DNA from: Vibrio sp. MedPE-SWchi | GTDB lineage: Bacteria > Pseudomonadota > Gammaproteobacteria > Enterobacterales > Vibrionaceae | Length of the DNA: 64,000 nt | Assembly: GCA_001874155.1 (NCBI GenBank) | Contig: MPDB01000004.1 | Location: forward strand, 62,001 to 126,000 | Reading direction: 5' to 3' | Part shown: one piece after another, positions 56,313-64,000 of the stretch | How positions within the stretch are numbered: position 1 is the first letter of the stretch | Layout of the letters: each line of letters begins with the position of its first letter | Position numbers and translations under genes: made by a program | The notes under the pieces: generated by a model | Database searches by the model: none | The model's input: the letters and a program-made list of their open reading frames with translations, nothing else | Told to the model about the DNA's origin: nothing

Positions 56313-58286
56313 ATGATAGGAGAGTTAGGCTTTATCACGCTGCTGTTAGTGGCGGTATTAAGTTCACTGCTGGCGTTCTATTACGTCATTGAACGCTGGT
56401 TTACAAACCATGGACAGGCCGATTTAATACTTCCAGTAACGCGGCTCAATGCTTTGCTCTCACTATCAAGTCTATGTTTGTTAGGGGCTGGGTTTGTCAC
56501 GGACCAATTTGGGCTTGAGTACGTGGCTTCTCATTCAAACTCTCAACTGCCAGTGTTTTTTAAAGTCGCGGCAATTTGGGGCGGGCACCAAGGATCAATG
56601 TTGTTTTGGGTGATGACACTGTGTTGTTGGGCCGCCATCATCTCTTTTCATCAACTCTCAAATCCGGTCAAACATAAATCTAACTACCTGAATGATGTGT
56701 TGTGGGTGATGAATTTACTCATCGCCGCATTTGCTTGGTTCACCGTGTTTGCTTCCAATCCTTTTGAGCCTTCTAATACGCTGTTAGCGGAAGGTCGAGA
56801 TCTTAATCCAATGCTCCAGGACGTTGGGTTAATCTTTCATCCTCCTCTTCTTTATCTTGGTTATATTGGCTACTCAACGGTGTTTGCTTTTGCGTGCGCT
56901 GCGATGATGCGAGGTGGGATTGATCATGATTGGCTAGCGTTAAGCCGATATTATGTTTTGGCCTCGTGGGTCTTTCTGACCGCCGGAATCGTTCTGGGCT
57001 CTTGGTGGGCGTACTATGAATTAGGGTGGGGAGGCTGGTGGTTTTGGGACCCAGTCGAGAACGCTTCCTTGTTGCCTTGGTTAACGGGGACGGCTCTCTT
57101 GCATGCTCACCTTGCTGCTCATCGTCATGATCTGTTCCATCGGTGGGCGATCGGACTGTCTATTACGACATTCTGCTTCAGTATTCTAGGAACATTTATT
57201 GTTCGCTCTGGGGTGCTGACATCAGTCCATGCATTCGCCGTTGACCCAAACAAAGGCATCGCGCTGTTACTTATTCTGGTGATTGCGTTACTGGGTTCGT
57301 TAGGGCTTCTCATCATGAAGTTCGACTCATGGGTAAGCCAACCTTTGAAGTCGTTGATGAGCCGAAGTTATCTGCTATTGCTGTCGATTGGTTTACTGGT
57401 TGTTGCGACGTTTACGGTGTTTCTCGGCACTTTCTATCCCATGGTCTATGAGCTCATTGGCTTCGGCAACATTTCTGTCGGCGCGCCATATTTCAACACC
57501 TTGATACTCCCTCTGACGGCTTTGGCGTTAATCGTGATGGGCTTTGCGCCATTGCTTAAGTGGTATAAAGGTAAAACCGTCAGCACCCCAAAATTGATTC
57601 TACTGGTGTGCTTGTCGATAGGCTTAGCGACGTGGACGTATTGGCTATTGCTCGCCTTTGTTCAGTATCCACAGGTTGCCGCCGATGACCTACTTTCAGA
57701 CCAGTTTAGCCCTCTTGCGTGGTGCATTTGGGTATTGTCTATGTGGGTATGTGTTACGCATGTACGAACACTTGTCATGAGCCAGTTCAACCCTAAGACG
57801 TTGGCGACATTCTTTGCCCATATTGGGTTGGGTATCGCGTGTGTTGGCGCGGTGATGAATAGTGAGCACTCACAAGAGATTGGGCGTAAGCTATCGAGTG
57901 AAACCCAGTTTAGCTTTCAGCAGTGGCAAGTGGTGTACCATGATACACACTGGGTGATTGGCCCTAATTATACGGCGGAAAGGGCTGAGATAGAGCTGAT
58001 CGATTTGAATGGACAATCATTAACCTTGTCACCAGAGCGTCGTTATTATCCGGTACGAGTGATGAACATGAGTGAACCGGCGATAAAGATCTTCTGGCAC
58101 GGTGATGTTTACATCACGCTGGGGGACAAGTTGGATACCAATAGCTACGCTGTGAAAATTCAGTATAAAGCGTACATTCGTTGGGTTTGGTTGGGCGCAA
58201 TGTTGATGATGTTAGGCGGTATCGTCAGTGCAATATCGTCTCAAAAAGTGAGAGTAAAGCAGCATGAAGAAATCCAAGTTACCTAA
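56313..58286 (+). CDS. nrfE: NrfE, CcmF-family cytochrome c haem lyase
   Basis: 657 residues, about 15 membrane segments. The CcmF/NrfE WWD motif WGGWWFWDPVENASLLPWL, AIWGGHQGSMLFWV and the periplasmic His residues in LIFHPPLLYLGYIG and IVRSGVLTSVHAFA are visible. It attaches haem to the CWSCK site of NrfA with NrfF. The last 23 bp overlap dsbE. Confidence 0.95.
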   Translation: MIGELGFITLLLVAVLSSLLAFYYVIERWFTNHGQADLILPVTRLNALLSLSSLCLLGAGFVTDQFGLEYVASHSNSQLPVFFKVAAIWGGHQGSMLFWVMTLCCWAAIISFHQLSNPVKHKSNYLNDVLWVMNLLIAAFAWFTVFASNPFEPSNTLLAEGRDLNPMLQDVGLIFHPPLLYLGYIGYSTVFAFACAAMMRGGIDHDWLALSRYYVLASWVFLTAGIVLGSWWAYYELGWGGWWFWDPVENASLLPWLTGTALLHAHLAAHRHDLFHRWAIGLSITTFCFSILGTFIVRSGVLTSVHAFAVDPNKGIALLLILVIALLGSLGLLIMKFDSWVSQPLKSLMSRSYLLLLSIGLLVVATFTVFLGTFYPMVYELIGFGNISVGAPYFNTLILPLTALALIVMGFAPLLKWYKGKTVSTPKLILLVCLSIGLATWTYWLLLAFVQYPQVAADDLLSDQFSPLAWCIWVLSMWVCVTHVRTLVMSQFNPKTLATFFAHIGLGIACVGAVMNSEHSQEIGRKLSSETQFSFQQWQVVYHDTHWVIGPNYTAERAEIELIDLNGQSLTLSPERRYYPVRVMNMSEPAIKIFWHGDVYITLGDKLDTNSYAVKIQYKAYIRWVWLGAMLMMLGGIVSAISSQKVRVKQHEEIQVT

Positions 58287-58797
58287 ACTCCTTATCTTAG
58301 TGCTTCTGGTCATGGCGTTTGCCAGCGTTGTTGTCGTGGGTATTTTTCAGCAGGACGCCGATAATGTGGTCGCAGCAACGGCGCGATCATTTCCCGAGTT
58401 TCAATCGGTCAGCTTATTAAACGATACGCAAGTGATCGATGAGAAAACCCTTAAGGGAAAGGGGTATCAGCTAGTGAATGTTTGGGCGAGTTGGTGCGGC
58501 GTATGTTTGAGCGAGCATGATTTCTTGGTTGAATTACAAACCCAAGGCGTGCCTATCATAGGCTTGAACTATCGGGATAAAAAGAAGGCGGCAAAAAGGT
58601 ATTTAATCGAACAAGAAAACCCATACAACGCCGTAATTTATGACCCTAATGGACGATTGGCGATTGATCTTGGCGTGATAGGCACACCGGAAACGTACTT
58701 AGTCGATAACGAAGGCAAGATCGTTAAAAAAGCCGTCGGTCGATTAACCAACACTCTTTGGAATACGCATTTTAGTGAGTATTTTAATGAAGGGTAA
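58264..58797 (+). CDS. dsbE: DsbE/CcmG-type thiol:disulfide oxidoreductase of the nrf operon
   Basis: 177 residues: N-terminal membrane anchor (LPKLLILVLLVMAFASVVVVGIF) and a thioredoxin-fold domain with WASWCGVCLSEH and the cis-Pro loop GVIGTPETYLVD. It keeps the apocytochrome Cys reduced for haem attachment. Overlaps nrfE by 23 bp. Confidence 0.94.
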   Translation: MKKSKLPKLLILVLLVMAFASVVVVGIFQQDADNVVAATARSFPEFQSVSLLNDTQVIDEKTLKGKGYQLVNVWASWCGVCLSEHDFLVELQTQGVPIIGLNYRDKKKAAKRYLIEQENPYNAVIYDPNGRLAIDLGVIGTPETYLVDNEGKIVKKAVGRLTNTLWNTHFSEYFNEG

Positions 58798-58801
58798 TGT
58801 C

Positions 58802-59281
58802 GTGCTCCGAATTCTAGTATTGCTGACTGTCTTGCTAAATGTATTGACTATTGCAGGGTGCTGGAGTGCCTCTATCGCTCATGCACAAACTGATGGTGTG
58901 TTTTCTGCACCAACCAAAGAAGCCACGGAATTGGTGGAACTGTTTGAATTTAAAACGCCAGAGCATCAGAAGATCGCGGTTAATTTGGCGAAGTCTCTGC
59001 GCTGCCCGCAATGCCAAAATCAAAACTTAGTAGAATCCAACTCGCCCATTGCTAAAGATCTGCGTTTCATCGTTTTTACCAAAATCAATCAAGGTGAGAC
59101 CGAGCAGCAAGTGGTGGATTTCATGACTTCGCGTTATGGAGAGTTTGTTTTATACAATCCGCCTAAAACCTTTAAGAACATACTCTTGTGGGGGCTACCT
59201 ATTCTAGTCATGCTCTTGTTTGTGTTTTTCTCCTATCGTTCGGTTTCGCGAACAACGACCGACCAGCACCATCAAGAGTAA
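58802..59281 (+). CDS. nrfF: NrfF, CcmH-family haem lyase subunit
   Basis: 160 residues from GTG 58802, preceded by AAGGG at 7-bp spacing; the upstream ATG 58787 or GTG 58775 (track) would overlap dsbE and have poorer SDs. The signal peptide runs to AHAQT. The redox motif LRCPQCQNQNLVESNSPIAKDLR and a C-terminal membrane helix are typical of CcmH/NrfF. It works with NrfE in NrfA maturation. No nrfG follows. Confidence 0.92.
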   Translation: MLRILVLLTVLLNVLTIAGCWSASIAHAQTDGVFSAPTKEATELVELFEFKTPEHQKIAVNLAKSLRCPQCQNQNLVESNSPIAKDLRFIVFTKINQGETEQQVVDFMTSRYGEFVLYNPPKTFKNILLWGLPILVMLLFVFFSYRSVSRTTTDQHHQE

Positions 59282-59491
59282 CCGTGGCCATCGAACTCAA
59301 TTCAGTTCAACGACTTACAAGTAACCCCAAAAATCATCACGTCTACTATCACCGAATAAGAGTGATGAGTTAGGGCATTACCGTTGTTATTCCCCTACTT
59401 TTTTTGTTAGAAATTACCAAAATGACATCACACAGTGTTGGAATTGCGGTAAAGTATTGCCAATTCAGTCCATTAATTTATAAGACAGTGT

Positions 59492-59950
59492 GTGCGTTAT
59501 TCCGTTGAACAACATGACAAAAATGGCTTTCTAAAGGCACCTATTTGGCTGTGGCTGGGTTGGCTCTTTTTAGCCAAAGCGTGGATTGTATTCGTCGTCG
59601 CTGGGGCAAGCCGTGAAAGTGGGGCGAAAATCTTGGGTATTGTTTACCCTGATCAGACAACGCTCTACATTGGTTTAGCGATGGGCGTGCCGAGTATTAT
59701 ATTTATGTGGTTCGTCGGCTTACGCAATGTTGAACGTCATTGGATAAATAGAATCGTCAGTTGGGGGCGTGTTATTACGTTGATGACGGTTAGTGCTCAG
59801 TTTGCTCTTACTTTTTACCATGTTCATTTAGAACACGGTGCGTTTAGCTGGGCTAATGGCTTGACCCTAATGCTATTATTATGGCTTGCCATCTATTTAG
59901 TTAAAAGCCGGAGTGTTCGAGATAGCCTTCGTGTTCCAACACTTGAGTAA
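59492..59950 (+). CDS. DUF2919-family inner-membrane protein
   Basis: 152 residues from GTG; four membrane segments (about 18-37, 55-75, 90-110, 115-135). The N-terminus (RYSVEQHDKNGFLKAPIWLWLGWLFLAKAWIVFVVAGASRESG) is the DUF2919 pattern. Function unknown. It lies between the nrf operon and the DyP peroxidase gene, 210 bp after nrfF. Confidence 0.82.
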   Translation: MRYSVEQHDKNGFLKAPIWLWLGWLFLAKAWIVFVVAGASRESGAKILGIVYPDQTTLYIGLAMGVPSIIFMWFVGLRNVERHWINRIVSWGRVITLMTVSAQFALTFYHVHLEHGAFSWANGLTLMLLLWLAIYLVKSRSVRDSLRVPTLE

Positions 59951-60128
59951 ACGATTTCAAGTAAACTATTTCACTGATCCATTTCAATAGCAATGTCTGC
60001 GGTTGGACGTCGTGCGAAGTATGGCCTAAACCAACCGTAATAAGAGATACAAACTTGGCGCTGAGTCACCAAAGACGGGACACTATCAGCGCCTTGGTAG
60101 AAAGAATTCAAAATCAGAGGACAAGTCA

Positions 60129-61031
60129 ATGTCACAACCACAAAGTGCAATCCTTCCAGAAGCAGGTCCGTTTGCACAATATACACTATTAAAAATAAAG
60201 CAAAATTCTGCCAATGTTCTTAACCATCTAAAGGCGCTTCCATCTCTCATTGAAGGCGTTAATGACAAACAACCTGATGCCGATTTAACATTGTCTGTCG
60301 CCTTTACCAAATCGTTTTGGGATCAATTGAATCAAGCGACGCCTGATGAATTGATCGATTTTCCCGTTCTTGGCAGCGGTGATATCACGGCCCCTAGCAG
60401 CGACGTCGATGTTCTGATTCACTGTCATTCAAAGCGCCATGATCTGCACTTTTATGTGTTACGAAAGCTACTCGCCGACATTTCTGATGACGTGGATGTC
60501 GTTGATGAAACCAATGGCTACCGTTACTTAGATTCTCGAGATATGACCGATTTTGTCGATGGCACTGAGAACCCTAAGAATGACGTTCGAAACGAAGTTG
60601 CCATTATCCCTCAAGGGGAGTTTGTTGGTGGCAGCTATGTGATGGTTCAGCGTTTTGTTCATGACCTACCGGCCTGGCACAGACTCAATGTCGCCGCGCA
60701 AGAAAAGGTGGTAGGGCGTACTAAACCTGACTCGATTGAATTAGACGACGTACCTGCAGCTTCGCACGTTGGCCGTGTAGACATTAAAGAAGAGGGCAAA
60801 GGCGTGAAAATAGTTCGCCACAGCCTACCGTATGGCAGTGCTAGTGGAGAGCACGGCTTGCTATTCATTGCTTACTGTAACCGCGTCCATAACTTTAAAG
60901 TCATGTTAGAAAGTATGTACGGTGTTACGGATGGAAAAACGGATCAACTGCTTCGCTTTACTAAGGCGGTAACAGGGGCCTATTTCTTTGCGCCTTCTAC
61001 TGAAATGCTTCAGGCATTGGCCATCAAATAA
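60129..61031 (+). CDS. DyP-type haem peroxidase (YfeX-like)
   Basis: 300 residues. The GxxDG-type motif is in MTDFVDGTENPKN, the proximal haem His/Arg region in VGRTKPDSIELDDVP ... IVRHSLPYGSASGEHGLLFIAYC. It has no signal peptide, so it is a cytoplasmic peroxidase that could use porphyrinogen or dye-like donors. In V. cholerae the same gene precedes flaE. A terminator follows and the flaE promoter starts 2 bp after it. Confidence 0.93.
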   Translation: MSQPQSAILPEAGPFAQYTLLKIKQNSANVLNHLKALPSLIEGVNDKQPDADLTLSVAFTKSFWDQLNQATPDELIDFPVLGSGDITAPSSDVDVLIHCHSKRHDLHFYVLRKLLADISDDVDVVDETNGYRYLDSRDMTDFVDGTENPKNDVRNEVAIIPQGEFVGGSYVMVQRFVHDLPAWHRLNVAAQEKVVGRTKPDSIELDDVPAASHVGRVDIKEEGKGVKIVRHSLPYGSASGEHGLLFIAYCNRVHNFKVMLESMYGVTDGKTDQLLRFTKAVTGAYFFAPSTEMLQALAIK

Positions 61032-61051
61032 GCGAACTAAGTAAATGAAAA

Positions 61052-61076
61052 AACGAGCCTTGTGCTCGTTTTTTTT
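61052..61076 (+). terminator. Terminator after the DyP peroxidase gene
   Basis: AACGAGC-CTTGT-GCTCGTTTTTTTT. Confidence 0.88.
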
Positions 61077-61078
61077 GT

Positions 61079-61105
61079 TAAAGATTCCTTTCTTATGACC
61101 GATAT
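61079..61105 (+). promoter_or_regulatory. Sigma-28 promoter of flaE
   Basis: TAAAGATT - N11 - ACCGATAT versus TAAAGTTT - N11 - GCCGATAA: exact spacing, 7/8 and 6/8. Confidence 0.78.
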
Positions 61106-61115
61106 ATTAAGAAGT

Positions 61116-61142
61116 ACGGTTGTCTCTATCAGACACAACCGT
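61116..61142 (+). promoter_or_regulatory. flaE 5'-leader hairpin
   Basis: ACGGTTGT ... ACAACCGT, 8-bp perfect stem starting about 10 nt after the -10 box, so at the mRNA 5' end. It may stabilise the transcript. Confidence 0.5.
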
Positions 61143-61184
61143 CAGTGACGATATGTTAATTCGTTGATTTATTTAGAGGATGTT

Positions 61185-62318
61185 ATGGCTATTACTGTTA
61201 ATACGAATGTTTCAGCACTGACCGCGCAGCGCCATTTAGGCAATGCGACGAACATGCTGAATCAATCACTTGAGCGCTTAGCCTCAGGTAGCCGTATTAA
61301 TAGCGCCAAGGATGACGCAGCTGGTCTGCAAATCTCAAATCGCCTTGAATCTCAAATGCGTGGGCTAGATGTCGCGGTAAGAAATGCAAACGATGGTATC
61401 TCCATCATGCAAACGGCAGAAGGTGCGATGCAAGAGTCAACGAACTTACTTCAACGCATGAGAGATCTCTCTCTGCAGTCAGCCAATGGTTCGAATAGCC
61501 AATCAGAGCGCATAGCCTTGCAAGAGGAAATGAGTGCTTTAAACGCAGAATTGAACAGGATTGCTGAAACCACCTCTTTTGGTGGTCGAAAACTGCTCAA
61601 TGGCTCGTTTGGGGAGTCAGCATTTCAAATCGGTGCTAGTTCAGGTGAAGCGGTACAAGTGTCATTGAATTCGATGCGGTCCGACAATATGGGTATGGGC
61701 GGGTTTAGCTACATTGCGGCAGGTAAGGCTGACTCCAGTTGGCAAGTGAAGCAAGGGGCGCAGTCCTTAACCATGCAATATACCGATGCCGTCGGTGAAC
61801 AGCAGACGATTCAAATCGATGCGAAAGTCGGCGATGATATTGAGCAACTTGCCACCTATATTAATGGGCAAACCGATCAGGTGTCCGCATCGGTAAATGA
61901 AGAGGGGCAGCTTCAGGTCTATATGTCTGGCAAGGAGACGGCAGGAACCATCGCGTTTTCAGGGGACTTAGCCTCTGAGCTTCAATTGTCACTTTCTGGT
62001 TATGAAGCGGTTGATAATGTAGACATTACCGACGTTGGCGGTGCACAAAGAGCGGTGTCTATCATCGATACAGCCCTTGAATACGTAGACAGTCATAGAG
62101 CCGAACTCGGTGCGATGCAAAATCGATTTAGTCACGCGATCAATAATCTAGACAATGTTCATGAGAACCTAGCGGCCTCGAACAGTCGTATTAAAGACAC
62201 CGACTATGCCAAAGAAACGACGCAAATGATCAAGCAGCAAATCTTGCAGCAGGTCAGTACCTCTATTCTCGCTCAAGCGAAACAGCAACCGAACCTGGCT
62301 CTTACACTGCTCGGTTGA
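61185..62318 (+). CDS. flaE: Polar flagellin, FlaE type
   Basis: 377 residues from ATG 61185 (SD AGAGGATGTT); the track start is a TTG 21 bp upstream. Flagellin ends are intact. [21 protein letters not shown] and [20 protein letters not shown] agree with my memory of V. cholerae FlaE, and the gene lies first in the second flagellin locus as there. C-terminus [23 protein letters not shown]. Confidence 0.9.
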   Translation: MAITVNTNVSALTAQRHLGNATNMLNQSLERLASGSRINSAKDDAAGLQISNRLESQMRGLDVAVRNANDGISIMQTAEGAMQESTNLLQRMRDLSLQSANGSNSQSERIALQEEMSALNAELNRIAETTSFGGRKLLNGSFGESAFQIGASSGEAVQVSLNSMRSDNMGMGGFSYIAAGKADSSWQVKQGAQSLTMQYTDAVGEQQTIQIDAKVGDDIEQLATYINGQTDQVSASVNEEGQLQVYMSGKETAGTIAFSGDLASELQLSLSGYEAVDNVDITDVGGAQRAVSIIDTALEYVDSHRAELGAMQNRFSHAINNLDNVHENLAASNSRIKDTDYAKETTQMIKQQILQQVSTSILAQAKQQPNLALTLLG

Positions 62319-62501
62319 TCAAACCCTCGTTAATCCCTTCTAGTCTTAGTTGCGCACACTTCTTATCTATATTGCGTTCACTGAAACCGTCCAGAAGATA
62401 AAAATCTTGAGCTAAAAATATCTGTTTAGTTTGTTTTTTGTACGAAAGATCACCTTTTCCACTCCAAACGCATTTAATTTATAAAAAACTTAAAAAAAGT
62501 C

Positions 62502-62528
62502 TCAAGGTTTGGAAAATAGTGCCGTTAA
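62502..62528 (+). promoter_or_regulatory. Sigma-28 promoter of flaD
   Basis: TCAAGGTT - N11 - GCCGTTAA: exact spacing; -10 matches at 7 of 8. Confidence 0.75.
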
Positions 62529-62554
62529 TAAAAATAACTTTAAAAGAACAGCTT

Positions 62555-62577
62555 GGTTTTTCGAGACATCGAAAACC
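62555..62577 (+). promoter_or_regulatory. flaD 5'-leader hairpin shared with flaC
   Basis: GGTTTTTCGA-GACA-TCGAAAACC, same fold as the flaC leader element. Confidence 0.55.
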
Positions 62578-62609
62578 TGAAATACCGAAAAATCAATTGG
62601 AGATATACC

Positions 62610-63743
62610 ATGGCAGTGAATGTAAATACTAACGTATCAGCGATGACAGCACAGCGTTACCTAAACAGCGCGAACAATGCACAACAAACATCAATGGAAC
62701 GTTTATCATCGGGCTTTAAGATCAACAGTGCAAAAGATGACGCTGCTGGCCTTCAAATCTCAAACCGATTAAATGTTCAAAGTCGTGGTCTTGATGTTGC
62801 CGTACGTAACGCAAATGACGGTATTTCAATTGCGCAAACTGCTGAAGGTGCAATGAATGAAACAACCAACATTCTGCAACGTATGCGTGACCTATCTCTA
62901 CAATCAGCAAACGGCTCTAACTCAAAGTCTGAGCGTGTAGCGATTCAAGAAGAAGTTAGCGCACTAAACAACGAACTTAACCGTATCGCAGAGACAACGT
63001 CTTTCGGTGGTAACAAGCTACTTAACGGCACGTTCGACACCAAATCATTCCAAATTGGTGCAGATAACGGTGAAGCAGTTATGTTGTCACTAAGCAACAT
63101 GCGTAGCGATAATGCGGAAATGGGCGGTACGAGCTACAGCACTACAAACGGTCAAGATAAAGACTGGTCTGTACAAGCAGGCGGCAGCGATTTATCAATG
63201 ACATTCAAAGACAAGTTCGGCCAAGACCAAGCGCTGACGATTAACGCTAAAGAAGGCGATGATATCGAGCAGCTAGCAACATACATCAACGGTCAACAAG
63301 ACTTCATCAAAGCGTCTGTGAACGAAGATGGTCAACTACAAATGCTTGCTGGTGCAAATAAAGTCGATGGCGATGTGGCATTTGGTGGTGCACTAGCGGG
63401 CGAACTTGGATTCGAAGCTGGCCAAGCGGTATCGGTAAACGACATTGACGTGACGTCAGTGGGCGGTGCTCAAGAGTCTGTTGCCATCATCGATACAGCA
63501 TTGAACTTTGTTGATAGCCACCGTGCAGAACTGGGTGCATTCCAAAATCGTTTTGACCACGCAATCAGCAACTTAGATAACATCAACGAAAATGTAAATG
63601 CGTCTAAGAGCCGAATCAAAGACACTGACTTTGCTAAAGAAACAACCGCATTGACTAAGTCACAAATTCTTTCGCAAGCATCAAGCTCTATTCTTGCTCA
63701 AGCGAAACAAGCACCAAACTCAGCACTAAGCCTTCTAGGTTAA
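62610..63743 (+). CDS. flaD: Polar flagellin, FlaD type
   Basis: 377 residues from ATG 62610 with SD TTGGAGA; the track start (TTG 62553) runs through the leader hairpin and is rejected. Nearly identical to flaC over the first 149 residues but different in the exposed centre (about 170-290). V. cholerae order flaE-flaD-flaB supports the name, and flaB should lie just beyond the window. Confidence 0.92.
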   Translation: MAVNVNTNVSAMTAQRYLNSANNAQQTSMERLSSGFKINSAKDDAAGLQISNRLNVQSRGLDVAVRNANDGISIAQTAEGAMNETTNILQRMRDLSLQSANGSNSKSERVAIQEEVSALNNELNRIAETTSFGGNKLLNGTFDTKSFQIGADNGEAVMLSLSNMRSDNAEMGGTSYSTTNGQDKDWSVQAGGSDLSMTFKDKFGQDQALTINAKEGDDIEQLATYINGQQDFIKASVNEDGQLQMLAGANKVDGDVAFGGALAGELGFEAGQAVSVNDIDVTSVGGAQESVAIIDTALNFVDSHRAELGAFQNRFDHAISNLDNINENVNASKSRIKDTDFAKETTALTKSQILSQASSSILAQAKQAPNSALSLLG

Positions 63744-63827
63744 GTCTAGTGCGGAACGGCTCGGTAACCCTTACCTAGCCATTGAGACGAAATTCTCAAA
63801 GTCGCTCTTTAATGAGCACTCCAAAAA

Positions 63828-63851
63828 CTCAGCTTCGGCTGGGTTTTTTTT
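63828..63851 (+). terminator. Terminator after flaD
   Basis: ACTCAGC-TTCG-GCTGGGTTTTTTTT. Confidence 0.88.
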
Positions 63852-64000
63852 GTTTATTGCATCTCAAACTCTTTGAGAGAAACGGAATCGAAACAAAAAA
63901 AGGCTAAAGTTGGGTATCGGGTCTTAAAGGCAAGAATTGAGTCGATTTTCATTTGTGGCAAAATTCTCGATAATTTATTTATACCGTACTTGTGCTCTAA
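63852..64000. other. Region after flaD to the window end
   Basis: No gene in the last ~150 bp. A/T-rich; probably leads to the next flagellin promoter, but no convincing sigma-28 element with 11-bp spacing was found. Confidence 0.5.

Noticed and set aside
59284-59373. 29-codon GTG ORF directly after nrfF, where other nrf operons carry nrfG
   Set aside because: It shows no TPR pattern or similarity to NrfG. It might be a relic or chance ORF; not enough evidence to annotate.

Overview
The window reads as a chromosomal segment of a Vibrio (Gammaproteobacteria). The evidence is a set of polar-flagellin paralogues of the FlaA/FlaC/FlaE/FlaD type and a backbone whose order I recall from Vibrio cholerae: flgJKL-flaA-flaC, a tRNA cluster, ychF-pth-prs-ispE-lolB/hemA-prfA-prmC-sirB2-sirB1-kdsA, nutA, ybaK, uraA, bepA, perM, an Mlp24-like chemoreceptor, bcp-gcvR/dapA-bamC, dapE, a DyP peroxidase and flaE-flaD. 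Species cannot be fixed from the sequence alone.

Layout. 1-7.2 kb: end of flgJ, the flgKL operon and two flagellin genes, with readable sigma-54 (flgK, flaA) and sigma-28 (flaC) promoters. 7.4-8.6 kb: nine tRNA genes on the minus strand (4 Leu-TAG, 2 Gln-TTG, 3 Met-CAT) behind a strong promoter with a GC-rich discriminator. 8.9-37 kb: housekeeping genes for translation, haem, isoprenoid, PRPP, KDO and lysine/peptidoglycan precursors, outer-membrane assembly (lolB, bepA, bamC), nucleotide salvage (nutA, uraA with a PurR box) and one amino-acid-type chemoreceptor.

37-51 kb: accessory nitrogen metabolism. The minus-strand operon cobA-nirB-nirD-nitrate transporter-PP2C/kinase fusion is divergent from a molybdopterin assimilatory nitrate reductase gene. 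The 418-bp space between them holds two outward-facing sigma-54 promoters, a perfect NarL/NarP 7-2-7 palindrome and GGTGCA repeats resembling NtrC sites. A second chemoreceptor follows the reductase. Together these genes import nitrate, reduce it to nitrite and then ammonium, and supply the sirohaem. The kinase/phosphatase fusion is the least understood member.

52-59.3 kb: respiratory nitrite ammonification. nrfA (minus) is divergent from nrfB-C-D-E-dsbE-nrfF (plus), with FNR-like and NarP-like sites between them. No nrfG is in the operon; an NrfG/CcmI-like TPR protein lies about 16 kb away at 37.9 kb. 59.5-64 kb: a DUF2919 membrane protein, a DyP peroxidase, then flaE and flaD with sigma-28 promoters. 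flaC and flaD, about 55 kb apart, share a 5'-leader hairpin with one pair-preserving change.

Most of the window is conserved backbone. The points I rate highest are the nitrate control region, the PP2C-kinase fusion in the nitrate operon, the conserved flagellin leader hairpin, and the terminator hairpin that abuts the bamC ribosome-binding site. Synteny and family statements come from memory; no database search was possible.
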